This document shows positions 1-6,945 of a stretch of 64,000 nucleotides of DNA, piece after piece. The notes beneath the pieces are model-generated. The model was given only the letters and a program-made list of their open reading frames with translations, did not search any database and was not told where the DNA came from. How positions within the stretch are numbered: position 1 is the first letter of the stretch; the number at the start of each line of letters is the position of its first letter. The DNA is taken from assembly GCA_905216025.1 (NCBI GenBank), contig CAJMSE010000004.1, positions 104,579 through 168,578 on the forward strand, in the 5' to 3' direction. Made by a program: the position numbers and the translations under genes. Source of the DNA: an uncultured bacterium. GTDB taxonomy: Bacteria; Bacteroidota; Bacteroidia; Bacteroidales; Bacteroidaceae.

Positions 1-42
1 CGAGGTGAAGTCCGTCGGCAGGCCGGCAGTCTTCCGTCTCAT
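1..42 (-). CDS. Possible 5' end of a gene running off the left edge
   Basis: Reading leftward from an ATG at 42, fourteen codons stay open to the window edge (beginning MRRKTAGLPT). The minus-strand sequence just upstream is purine-rich (AAAGGAAG), which could be a ribosome-binding site, and TCTATTTG about 30 bp upstream resembles a -7 box. Too little is present to name a product, and the start may be fortuitous. Confidence 0.3.
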   Translation of the reverse strand, partial: MRRKTAGLPTDFTS

Positions 43-125
43 CAATCTTCCTTTCTATTTAGTAGGACAAATAGACCGTATCTTACAGAAACATATATGA
101 AAACAAAGTCTCCCGGCCTCAAAGG

Positions 126-409
126 AAATCCCTCCCAGCCTCCCCAAAGGGGAGGAGAAGGGTTATGAAGGGAAGAGGAGAGGCGTCTTCCAAACACGCC
201 AAAGCACACTTTCCGGATTGTTATCTGCCGCGCGTAACGATGTTACGTGTGGCACATCGCGATGTTACGCGTGGCGCGTCGCAGTGTTACGCGTGACGCG
301 TAACATCGTTACACGCGGCACGTAACAATCCAAGGAGCCCCCGGAAGAGGAGCTACCCTTTTTCCCGCGTCGCTTCTCTCCTCCCCTTTAGGGAGGCCGG
401 GAGGGGCTT
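126..409. repeat. Composite inverted-repeat element, MITE-like
   Basis: Arms at 126-162 and 372-409 are near-perfect reverse complements, rich in CCTCCC and GGGAGG. They enclose about 210 bp with a cluster of short GTTACG palindromes. No reading frame inside looks like a gene; the frame at 309-539 lies across the arm and across a better small gene. The layout resembles a small non-autonomous mobile element, but no target-site duplication was verified. Confidence 0.5.
231..329. repeat. Cluster of GTTACGCGTGGCRCGTAAC-type palindromic repeats
   Basis: Units of about 22 bp built from GTTACG, CGTGGC and CGTAAC are repeated about four to five times with variations. A second cluster of the same family is at 33568-33712. 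Function is unknown. Confidence 0.6.
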
Positions 410-436
410 CCAAGGGCTCTCGGAGTGGCTTGCTAT

Positions 437-470
437 CAAAAAGGGAGAGCCTTGCAGACTCTCCCTTTTG
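437..470 (-). terminator. Rho-independent-type terminator after the 54-aa gene
   Basis: The arms CAAAAGGGAGAG and CTCTCCCTTTTTG pair around a 9-nt loop and end in a short T run on the minus strand. The hairpin lies 23 bp past the stop codon of the small gene at 493-657. Confidence 0.6.
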
Positions 471-492
471 TTTATAAATGCAATTGAAGTGA

Positions 493-657
493 TTACTCCT
501 CGTCTTCGGCCCAAAGGTCGAAACTGTGTGAGCCGCCATGGTTTTTTCCCATGTCTGTATCTACTTCCGTGTCCTTAACTCCTATCTCTGACGCAGCCAT
601 CATCGGCTGCAACTCCATTTCCACGATTACCGCTTCCGGTTTGATATATCTTTTCAT
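493..657 (-). CDS. Small 54-aa protein, unknown function
   Basis: An ATG at 657 opens 54 codons ending in TAA at 493-495. The protein starts MKRYIKPEAVIVEMELQPM and ends in an acidic tail (DLWAEDEE) after a Gly/His/Ser stretch. Small Bacteroidales proteins starting 'MK(R/K)YIKP' and ending in acidic, Trp-containing tails are common, but I know of no assigned function. It begins 35 bp after the stop of the secreted protein upstream on the same strand, and a terminator follows, so the two genes are probably co-transcribed. There is no clear signal peptide. The overlapping frame at 309-539 is considered spurious. Confidence 0.6.
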   Translation of the reverse strand: MKRYIKPEAVIVEMELQPMMAASEIGVKDTEVDTDMGKNHGGSHSFDLWAEDEE

Positions 658-692
658 CTTATTTACTTGTTATATGTTATACTTCTGATTAT

Positions 693-2894
693 TTATTTCA
701 CAACCACTTTCTTGCCGTTCACGATGTAAAGGCCCTTTGTGGGGTTCTGCACGCGCACTCCGCTCAGGGTGTGCCATACCTTTGCATCGCCGTTGGCCGT
801 GCTCTCAACATTGCTGATGCCGGTGGTGTCGCCGCCAAAGGCAATCTTTATGCTCTTTGCGTTGCCACCCTCGATAACGAGGTGAGCCTTTCCCACGGTG
901 AGAGTACCAACAAACGGATAGAAGCCGATGCCATCCACATTGTTCAGAACGTAGATGTTATCTTCGCGAGTAACGGCCGTTGCCTCGGTGTTGGCAATGA
1001 GGTCGTTGCTCTCAAAGGCTGCAACGCCTGTCGTCGTAAAACCTACGAACTCGCCCGTACCCTTGAGCAGGACGCCCTGCCCTGCGGGCACTTTCTTGTC
1101 GGCAACCTCTGTCAGGGTTACAACGTCTTTAGCATCGCTGAGCTTCGCGGTGTAAACCGTGAGGCCCTCGGCGGCAGAGAAGTCAACGTCAGAGGTGCTG
1201 CTGAAGGTTGAATACTCGTTGACAGTGACCGTCTGAGCGGGAGAATAAACCTTGATATTCTTCAACATATCAGAATAACGATATAGTTTATAAGACTCGT
1301 TGGCTTTCTGAACATCAGTCATAGTCTTATTTCCATAATTATTCAGCCTTGTATAAACAGCATACTGGTCTGCTGTTGCATCATTAATACTTATCACTCC
1401 TTCGTTTCCACTACCATCATAAGAGGCCATCAAACCATAGCCTATATATATAATTGGTGTCTTATTAGAAAACAAATTAATACCATCTATCGCTGTAGCT
1501 GCATTTGTGGTAGGATCATTCAATTCATACTTCGTAGCAAGAGAACTTTCCGACCATCCCCAACGGCTATCATCATCTGTACCTTTCGTCCATAACTCTT
1601 CCGGGAAATCAGCTTCCGTCATCTCGCTAAACTTATATTCTTTAGCAACCGCATAGGCAACATCATTCTTTATAACCAGCTCACTTGATGTATAGCCGGC
1701 TGCAGAAGCAGTGATAACATAGGTTCCGGCTGCATCCGAAGAAATCTTGCCGCCATTAGCAATATCAACAGAAGCCTGTGCCGTGCCGCCTGCGGGAGTA
1801 TACACATACGACAATGTCGCAGTTGGCGAAAGCAATACAGAAGAGTTATCCACATTCACCGTATACTCTTTTACATATCCTTCACCAATGTTTGAGACAG
1901 AATATGTAGGAGCATTCAAAGTTATTTCAACAGCCTCAACAGCAGTCTCTACAACAGACGACTTTGCTGTTCCTCTCGTTGTGTAAGCATATAATGTTCC
2001 AGAGGTAGACGTCTTTACCTCAATTGAGGTTCCTTCAGTTACTGAGACTTCATCGGTAGAACCTGGTAAGGTGTAATGCAAGGTTTCACCATCTGCAAAA
2101 GAGATTCTATATGAGCGTTCTTTCCCGTTTATCCCAATAAGCGTCACCTGTGGCTCTGCAGCCACTTCTCCTGCAACATAATCATAAATAACCATGTTAT
2201 CGAAGTTGAGTACACCACCTTCACGACCAACCAAAGACCAAAATCCCTTTATTGACGGTAATGAACCATCAGTAGTAATAAGTTGTAAATTACCTGTTGC
2301 AATGGTGTTACTACCATCCTGAATGGTATAGTTTACTCCCGATGCTGTAATTTTCAACGTATAGTGATACCATTGGGCTTTCAATGTTACCGGAGTTCCT
2401 GTATTTGACAGATCATTAATATACCATTCTGTTGAATAATCGGAAGCGGTTATCTGCTTTTGGGACAATGCAAATATATAATCCGTACCGGAATATGTAG
2501 CATTCGTTGCTAAATTTGGTCCAGTCGTTGGTACAATAAACTGAGACTGACTACGGTCTGCCTTTTTACCACTCCTCATAGAAGCATCAAACTCTATCAC
2601 ATATCCTTCTGTAGACATCTCATCCGTTATATATCCATTGGAAGGAGTATCATAAGAAACTGATTTGTAAGCACTTCTGTTACCACTACCACTACCAGAA
2701 GTTATTTCTACATATTTTCCATAAACAGCATCATCTGTTTTTAATGTCATAGTCCCGTTAGGACAAATCCAATCAGCCGCAGTTTCAGTCTCGTAATCTT
2801 GAGAAGCAATAATTCTCTTTGTTTGAGCATCTGCATCAAATGGGAATAAAATCCCAATAATAAAAAGCAATGCACATGATGTAATTCTCTTCAT
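693..2894 (-). CDS. Large secreted protein with Prevotella-type C-terminal motif
   Basis: This 733-aa protein begins with a signal peptide (residues 1-23, ending near DADAQ). Residues 30-240 look like a beta-sandwich, concanavalin-like region. Around 245-330 there is a chitobiase/HEX C-terminal-like fold (pattern LHYTLPGS...GTLYAYTT), followed by Ig-like and low-complexity segments. The C-terminus GVRVQNPTKGLYIVNGKK is a short ending frequent on Prevotella surface proteins, probably a sorting or anchoring signal; the same ending occurs at 54295-54936. A promoter is seen at 3474-3503, giving an unusually long leader of about 570 nt. No catalytic motif was recognised, so the substrate is unknown. 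Confidence 0.75.
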   Translation of the reverse strand: MKRITSCALLFIIGILFPFDADAQTKRIIASQDYETETAADWICPNGTMTLKTDDAVYGKYVEITSGSGSGNRSAYKSVSYDTPSNGYITDEMSTEGYVIEFDASMRSGKKADRSQSQFIVPTTGPNLATNATYSGTDYIFALSQKQITASDYSTEWYINDLSNTGTPVTLKAQWYHYTLKITASGVNYTIQDGSNTIATGNLQLITTDGSLPSIKGFWSLVGREGGVLNFDNMVIYDYVAGEVAAEPQVTLIGINGKERSYRISFADGETLHYTLPGSTDEVSVTEGTSIEVKTSTSGTLYAYTTRGTAKSSVVETAVEAVEITLNAPTYSVSNIGEGYVKEYTVNVDNSSVLLSPTATLSYVYTPAGGTAQASVDIANGGKISSDAAGTYVITASAAGYTSSELVIKNDVAYAVAKEYKFSEMTEADFPEELWTKGTDDDSRWGWSESSLATKYELNDPTTNAATAIDGINLFSNKTPIIYIGYGLMASYDGSGNEGVISINDATADQYAVYTRLNNYGNKTMTDVQKANESYKLYRYSDMLKNIKVYSPAQTVTVNEYSTFSSTSDVDFSAAEGLTVYTAKLSDAKDVVTLTEVADKKVPAGQGVLLKGTGEFVGFTTTGVAAFESNDLIANTEATAVTREDNIYVLNNVDGIGFYPFVGTLTVGKAHLVIEGGNAKSIKIAFGGDTTGISNVESTANGDAKVWHTLSGVRVQNPTKGLYIVNGKKVVVK

Positions 2895-2971
2895 AATGTT
2901 TTTATTTATTAGTTAATAGAAAAGTAATCATAATTTTTCTGCCCCGCCCCATCACGTTGCAACGCGCATAT

Positions 2972-3075
2972 CACAACCTCGTAGGGACACATTCTCGTAT
3001 CTGTCCGCCATCACACACATTATTATATATATGTTACGTGCGGACAGATACGAGAATGTGTCCCTACAAGGCTGT
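2972..3075. repeat. Long hairpin repeat with TAGGGACACATTC arms
   Basis: Arms of 28 bp at 2981-3008 and 3040-3067 are exact reverse complements and carry GTAGGGACACATT; pairing extends imperfectly outward. It lies in the leader of the secreted-protein gene at 693-2894. The palindrome at 10718-10776 shares the same GTAGGGACACATT core, so this is a dispersed repeat family. Confidence 0.7.
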
Positions 3076-3473
3076 GATATTACCATCCCTTTTGCCGGCA
3101 CACCGACACCTCCCCGGAACGTACCAATATTATTATGCCGTGACGGAAATATATCATTAAAGAATCCGCGGACATATCTTCGGGACATACGGGCACGGCG
3201 GTGGCGTGCATGATGCATGCCGGCGGCATGACAATGCACGACGCTCCGGGCCACGGATGCATGGCAGACGGAAGGAAATAAGGCTATAGGATAGGCATAC
3301 AGACTATGCCGCAGGCAACCGGAAATGTGCCCGAGAGCAGGGGTGTAAACACTTTTTACCCCCCGAAACGAAATCAGCACGGCACATGGTGTGCCCTGCG
3401 GTCATATAGTCAATAATCATAAGTAGCTGTTATAGCTAATAGAAAAGTATTATGCTGTCTTTACAGACGGCTG

Positions 3474-3503
3474 CAAATATACACAAAAATATCTATATGG
3501 CAA
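3474..3503 (-). promoter_or_regulatory. Bacteroidetes promoter for the 693-2894 gene
   Basis: On the minus strand TTG, a 19-bp spacer and TATATTTG fit the Bacteroidetes sigma-ABfr consensus. The first gene downstream starts at 2894. The 2895-3470 interval holds no convincing gene; the 142-aa frame at 2952-3380 has no family resemblance and lies across the hairpin repeat. Confidence 0.5.
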
Positions 3504-3570
3504 TGAATAAGGCTGGGAAATCGGTCTCAATGCAAATTTATTCAACACTTTCCTCAAACGAGAAGACAAG

Positions 3571-3784
3571 GATTTTTCAACGCAAAGACGCGAAGACGCA
3601 AAGATCTTAGAAGATGTTTACTAAGGGGAGGAAGTTTTTTAAGAACACAGAGACACGGAGACACAGAGGCTTCGCATTTCCTTCCTCTGTGTCTCCGTGT
3701 CTCTGTGTTCTAAATATAAATCGAACAGGCAAAAGAGAATCCTTCTATCCCTTTGCGTCTTCGCGCCCTTTGCGTTGAAAAATC
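3571..3784. repeat. Dispersed dyad element, copy 1 (GCAAAG / CACAGAGACACGG)
   Basis: The inner arms at 3643-3669 and 3684-3710 are 27-bp exact reverse complements (GAACACAGAGACACGG... and its mate). The outer arms (GATTTTTCAACGCAAAG / CTTTGCGTTGAAAAATC) also pair. A second copy with the same layout is at 5573-5787. This copy sits just after the stop of the lipoprotein gene at 3811-4665, so the RNA could act as a transcript-end hairpin. Frames across it are artefacts of the symmetry. Confidence 0.75.
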
Positions 3785-3810
3785 CTCGTCTTCCCGCTGA
3801 AAAACTCTCC

Positions 3811-4665
3811 TTATCTCCGGAATGTTCCGCGGGCAACGGGCACGTTCTCTCTCTGCCGGAGCGCCTTCAGATGGTTCTTGGCGGCCGTCTCGGGAAAGGC
3901 ATACGGCGTCCAGTCGAAGCCTTCGACGGAAACAAAGGCGAAGCTGAAGCGCTGGGTGCCGTAGCCCAGGGTACCGGTGAAGGAGGCGCTCGTCAGCGCA
4001 TAGTCTGATATGCGGGATACCGACATAGCGCTGTTGACGAGATATGTGAGGGTGATTCCCGATGACGAGCGCACCCACGTGAACGGGTTGTAGGCGTAAT
4101 TGGTGAGCGGCTGGTTCACGTCGTAGTCGAGCTGGGCGCCCGCGCCGTCGGCATCGAACTCGCATATCGTGGCATACGTGCCTTTGGGCACTCCGTGCAC
4201 GTCGTAGTAGTAGTTGTCGTTTATCGTGCCTTGCCACTGCCCCACGAGCGGCTTGGCCGAGGGCTTGTCGCCTCCGGTGTTGGGGATGAGCGGGATGTCG
4301 TCGACGTAGAGGTGGTCTTCCTTGAAGTAATACTTCATCGTGTAGACGTCCCGGTCGCCCTCATACTGCACGTACAGGGTCAAGGCATCGGCCTCCCAAA
4401 TGAACTTGCTGCCCGTGGTCTGTCCGTCTTTCACGCTCTTGTAGCTTCCGGTGCGGTCGTTGTTGAGCACGAGGTAGAACGGCGAATCCGGGTCGTCGTC
4501 AGACACGTAGCTGCCGACGAGGCGCTGCTCGTAGCGGTTCAACTCTTTCTGACCGCCGCCTCCGCCGCCCCATCCGGGACCGTAGTCGTAGTAATCATCG
4601 TCGCCGCAGGCTGAGAAGAGCAGCGGCAGGGCTGCCATAAGCAGCATGGATAGGTATTTCTTCAT
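3811..4665 (-). CDS. Lipoprotein with two lipocalin-like domains
   Basis: The 284-aa product has a lipoprotein signal peptide with lipobox LFSAC and Cys20, followed by an acidic, Gly-rich linker (residues 21-38), so export and lipidation are expected. Two similar beta-rich modules follow, at about 45-125 (start 'RLVGSYVSDDD', with 'FIWEADALTLYVQY') and about 140-260 (start 'PLVGQWQGTI'). They resemble the 'GxW' lipocalin-like domains common in Bacteroidales lipoproteins. The ligand is unknown. It is followed by repeat copy 1 and preceded at 4723 by a SIMPL gene on the same strand. Confidence 0.7.
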   Translation of the reverse strand: MKKYLSMLLMAALPLLFSACGDDDYYDYGPGWGGGGGGQKELNRYEQRLVGSYVSDDDPDSPFYLVLNNDRTGSYKSVKDGQTTGSKFIWEADALTLYVQYEGDRDVYTMKYYFKEDHLYVDDIPLIPNTGGDKPSAKPLVGQWQGTINDNYYYDVHGVPKGTYATICEFDADGAGAQLDYDVNQPLTNYAYNPFTWVRSSSGITLTYLVNSAMSVSRISDYALTSASFTGTLGYGTQRFSFAFVSVEGFDWTPYAFPETAAKNHLKALRQRENVPVARGTFRR

Positions 4666-4722
4666 AATCTTCTGTTATGTTAGATGGTAGATGTTAAATG
4701 GGAGATGTCAGATGTTATTCCT

Positions 4723-5427
4723 TTAGTCTTTCAGCGAGTAGGTCACTGTTGTGACCACGCGCACCTTCTTTATGTGCGGCGTGTTCGAGTCGCGGTCGGA
4801 TATTGAGAACTGTCCCTGGTCGGCACTCATTATCTTGTTCAGCCGGCTGCTGCTGTTCTCGGCAAACTGCTGCGCCGTCTTCTCGGCGTTGCGGATGGCC
4901 TCCTGCATCATCTTCGGCTTCATGGCCTGAAACGAGACATACTCATATTCGGCCCTGCTGTCGTATCCTCCGCCTATCACGGCCACGCCCTGCCGGAGCA
5001 GTTCGCCCTGCCGGGCGATGATGGAGCGCACGAGCTTCACCTTGCGCGACGTCACGGTGACGGTCGACGTGATGTTATAGCGGTAGCGGTGGTTGTTCGA
5101 GCCGTACTGCTCGGCGTTGAGGTCTATCACCACCGGCGCGTTCACGCTGATCTCGCTGTCGTCGATGCCGTTGCGGCGCAGAAAGTCTTTCACCTTCGCC
5201 GTGGTGGCGTTGATGCTCTCGTAGAGCTGCGGCAGGTCGTCGCCGAGTTCTTTCGTCTGTATGGGCCACGTCACCTTGTCGGCCTCCACTTCCCTCTCAG
5301 CCAGTCCCTTGACGGTGACACGCCTGTCCTTATTGGCAAAATCGTTTATTCCGCCCCTGATGCTGATACCGAGGAATATTATTCCGATGGCTAATATAGC
5401 CGCTTCTCTCATCCTGTTCATAGGCAT
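4723..5427 (-). CDS. SIMPL-domain (DUF541) protein
   Basis: The frame is open from 5502, but the best start is ATG 5427 (MPMNRMREAAILAIG; 5421 is an alternative), which puts a membrane anchor or signal segment (AAILAIGIIFLGISI) at the N-terminus. The rest matches the SIMPL/DUF541 pattern: 'RRVTVKGLAEREVEADKV' early, the 'RYNITSTVTVTS' strand, 'AIRNAEKTAQQFAENSS' helix and terminal 'VVTTVTYSL'. These are periplasmic or membrane-anchored proteins of unclear role, some linked to oxidative stress or the envelope. The product is about 234 aa, usual for the family. Confidence 0.8.
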   Translation of the reverse strand: MPMNRMREAAILAIGIIFLGISIRGGINDFANKDRRVTVKGLAEREVEADKVTWPIQTKELGDDLPQLYESINATTAKVKDFLRRNGIDDSEISVNAPVVIDLNAEQYGSNNHRYRYNITSTVTVTSRKVKLVRSIIARQGELLRQGVAVIGGGYDSRAEYEYVSFQAMKPKMMQEAIRNAEKTAQQFAENSSSRLNKIMSADQGQFSISDRDSNTPHIKKVRVVTTVTYSLKD

Positions 5428-5572
5428 AGCTTTGTTTAATGATTGATGTTTCTGCTGCCAAATATACGAAAGATTATCAGAGAGAGGCACACAGAGAGAC
5501 ATTATTTACATATTATTAAACAATTGATGAATATTTAAAGACAACGGGGAGAGTATTTCAACGCAAAGCCGA

Positions 5573-5787
5573 GGGTTTTAAACGCAAAGGGCGCAAAGAC
5601 GCAAAGGAGTTAAGAGAAGTTTACTGAGGAGAGGAATATTATTTTAGAACACAGAGACACGGAAACACAGAGGCTTCGCATTCCTTCCTCTGTGTCTCCG
5701 TGTCTCTGTGTTCTAAATAAGAATCGAATAAGCGAAAGAGAATCCTTCAATTCCTTTGCGCCTTCGCGCCCTTTGCGTTAAAAATTC
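5573..5787. repeat. Dispersed dyad element, copy 2
   Basis: Same architecture as 3571-3784: an inner hairpin (5646-5713, GAACACAGAGACACGG and its complement, one mismatch) inside outer arms built from CGCAAAG / CTTTGCG. It begins 10 bp past the asd stop, again at a transcript 3' end. No gene was seen in 5503-5797. Confidence 0.75.
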
Positions 5788-5797
5788 CCTTCGCTAT

Positions 5798-6808
5798 CTA
5801 TTTGATATTCCTGGTCTTATACAGATACTCGGCAATCTGCACGGCATTCAGGGCTGCGCCCTTCCTTATCTGGTCGCCGCTGAGCCACAGGGTGAGTCCG
5901 CAGTCGTCTGAAAGGTCCTGACGGATGCGGCCGACGTAGATGTCGTCCTTACCGGCGGTGTCGAGCGGCATGGGGTATACGAGGTTGGCGGGGTCGTCCT
6001 GCACGGTGACGCCGGGGGCGGCGGCAAGGGCGGCACGGGCCTGCTCCACGGTGATGGGGCTCTCCGTCTCTATCCACACGCTCTCGGAGTGGGCGCGGAG
6101 CGACGACACACGCACGCACATGGCCGAGCACTTCACGTCGCTGTGCATTATCTTACGCGTCTCGTTAAACATCTTCATCTCCTCCTTGGTGTAGCCGTTG
6201 GGCTGGAAGACGTCTATCTGCGGGATGACGTTATAAGCCAGCTGGTGGGGGAACTTGCTGACGGTGACGGGCTGTCCGCTGATGATCTCGCCATACTGCT
6301 GCTGGAGTTCGGCCATGGCGGCGGCTCCGGCACCGCTGGCACTCTGGTAGCTGGCCACGCGGATGCGGCGGATGTGGCTGAGCTGCTCGAGCGGCTGGAG
6401 CACGACAACCATCATTATGGTGGTGCAGTTGGGGTTGGCGATGATGCCGCGGGGACGCACGAGGGCGTCGGCGGCGTTGCACTCAGGCACGACGAGCGGC
6501 ACATCCTCGTCCATGCGGAAGGCGCTCGAGTTGTCTATCATCACCGCGCCGTAGCGTGTGATGTCGTCGGCAAACTCCTTCGACGTGCCCGCGCCGGCTG
6601 AGGTGAAGGCGATGTCGATGTCCTTGAAGTCGTCGCCATGCTTCAGGAGCTTCACCTCGTACTCCTTGCCGCGGTACTCATACTTCCGGCCGGCACTGCG
6701 CTCGGAACCGAACAGGACGAGGTCGTCCATGGGAAACTCTCTCTCTGCCAGCACGCGGAGGAACTCCTGTCCCACTGCTCCGCTTGCCCCAACAATCGCT
6801 ACTCTCAT
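5798..6808 (-). CDS. asd: Aspartate-semialdehyde dehydrogenase
   Basis: It catalyses NADPH-dependent reduction of aspartyl-4-phosphate to the semialdehyde, feeding lysine/diaminopimelate, threonine and methionine synthesis in the cytoplasm. The 336-aa sequence begins with the nucleotide-binding loop VAIVGASGAVGQEF. The active-site cysteine is in NPNCTTI (about residue 127), with the QSASGAGAAAM loop and the catalytic His region RVSSLRAHSESV. Length is typical. A -7 box (TAATTTTG) lies at 6856-6863. It is transcribed divergently from the antiporter gene at 6946. Confidence 0.95.
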   Translation of the reverse strand: MRVAIVGASGAVGQEFLRVLAEREFPMDDLVLFGSERSAGRKYEYRGKEYEVKLLKHGDDFKDIDIAFTSAGAGTSKEFADDITRYGAVMIDNSSAFRMDEDVPLVVPECNAADALVRPRGIIANPNCTTIMMVVVLQPLEQLSHIRRIRVASYQSASGAGAAAMAELQQQYGEIISGQPVTVSKFPHQLAYNVIPQIDVFQPNGYTKEEMKMFNETRKIMHSDVKCSAMCVRVSSLRAHSESVWIETESPITVEQARAALAAAPGVTVQDDPANLVYPMPLDTAGKDDIYVGRIRQDLSDDCGLTLWLSGDQIRKGAALNAVQIAEYLYKTRNIK

Positions 6809-6855
6809 AAGTCGTATTCTGTTTAATAATGTTATTATTCGCTGTCTATCGGCTG

Positions 6856-6863
6856 CAAAATTA
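6856..6863 (-). promoter_or_regulatory. -7 promoter element for asd
   Basis: TAATTTTG followed by C on the minus strand fits TAnnTTTG, 48 bp upstream of the asd start codon. A -33 TTTG is not evident. Confidence 0.4.
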
Positions 6864-6945
6864 CAACTTTTAGGGTAATAATCACTCTTATCTGATATTT
6901 TTTTTGCACCTTTGCAGCGTGAACCGTAACCATTGACAGCTGATC

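Noticed and set aside
309..539. 76-aa minus-strand frame
   Set aside because: It overlaps the better supported 54-aa gene in another frame and runs through the terminator and inverted-repeat arm.
2952..3380. 142-aa minus-strand frame in the leader of the secreted-protein gene
   Set aside because: Composition is unlike a protein, and it is built over a perfect hairpin repeat.
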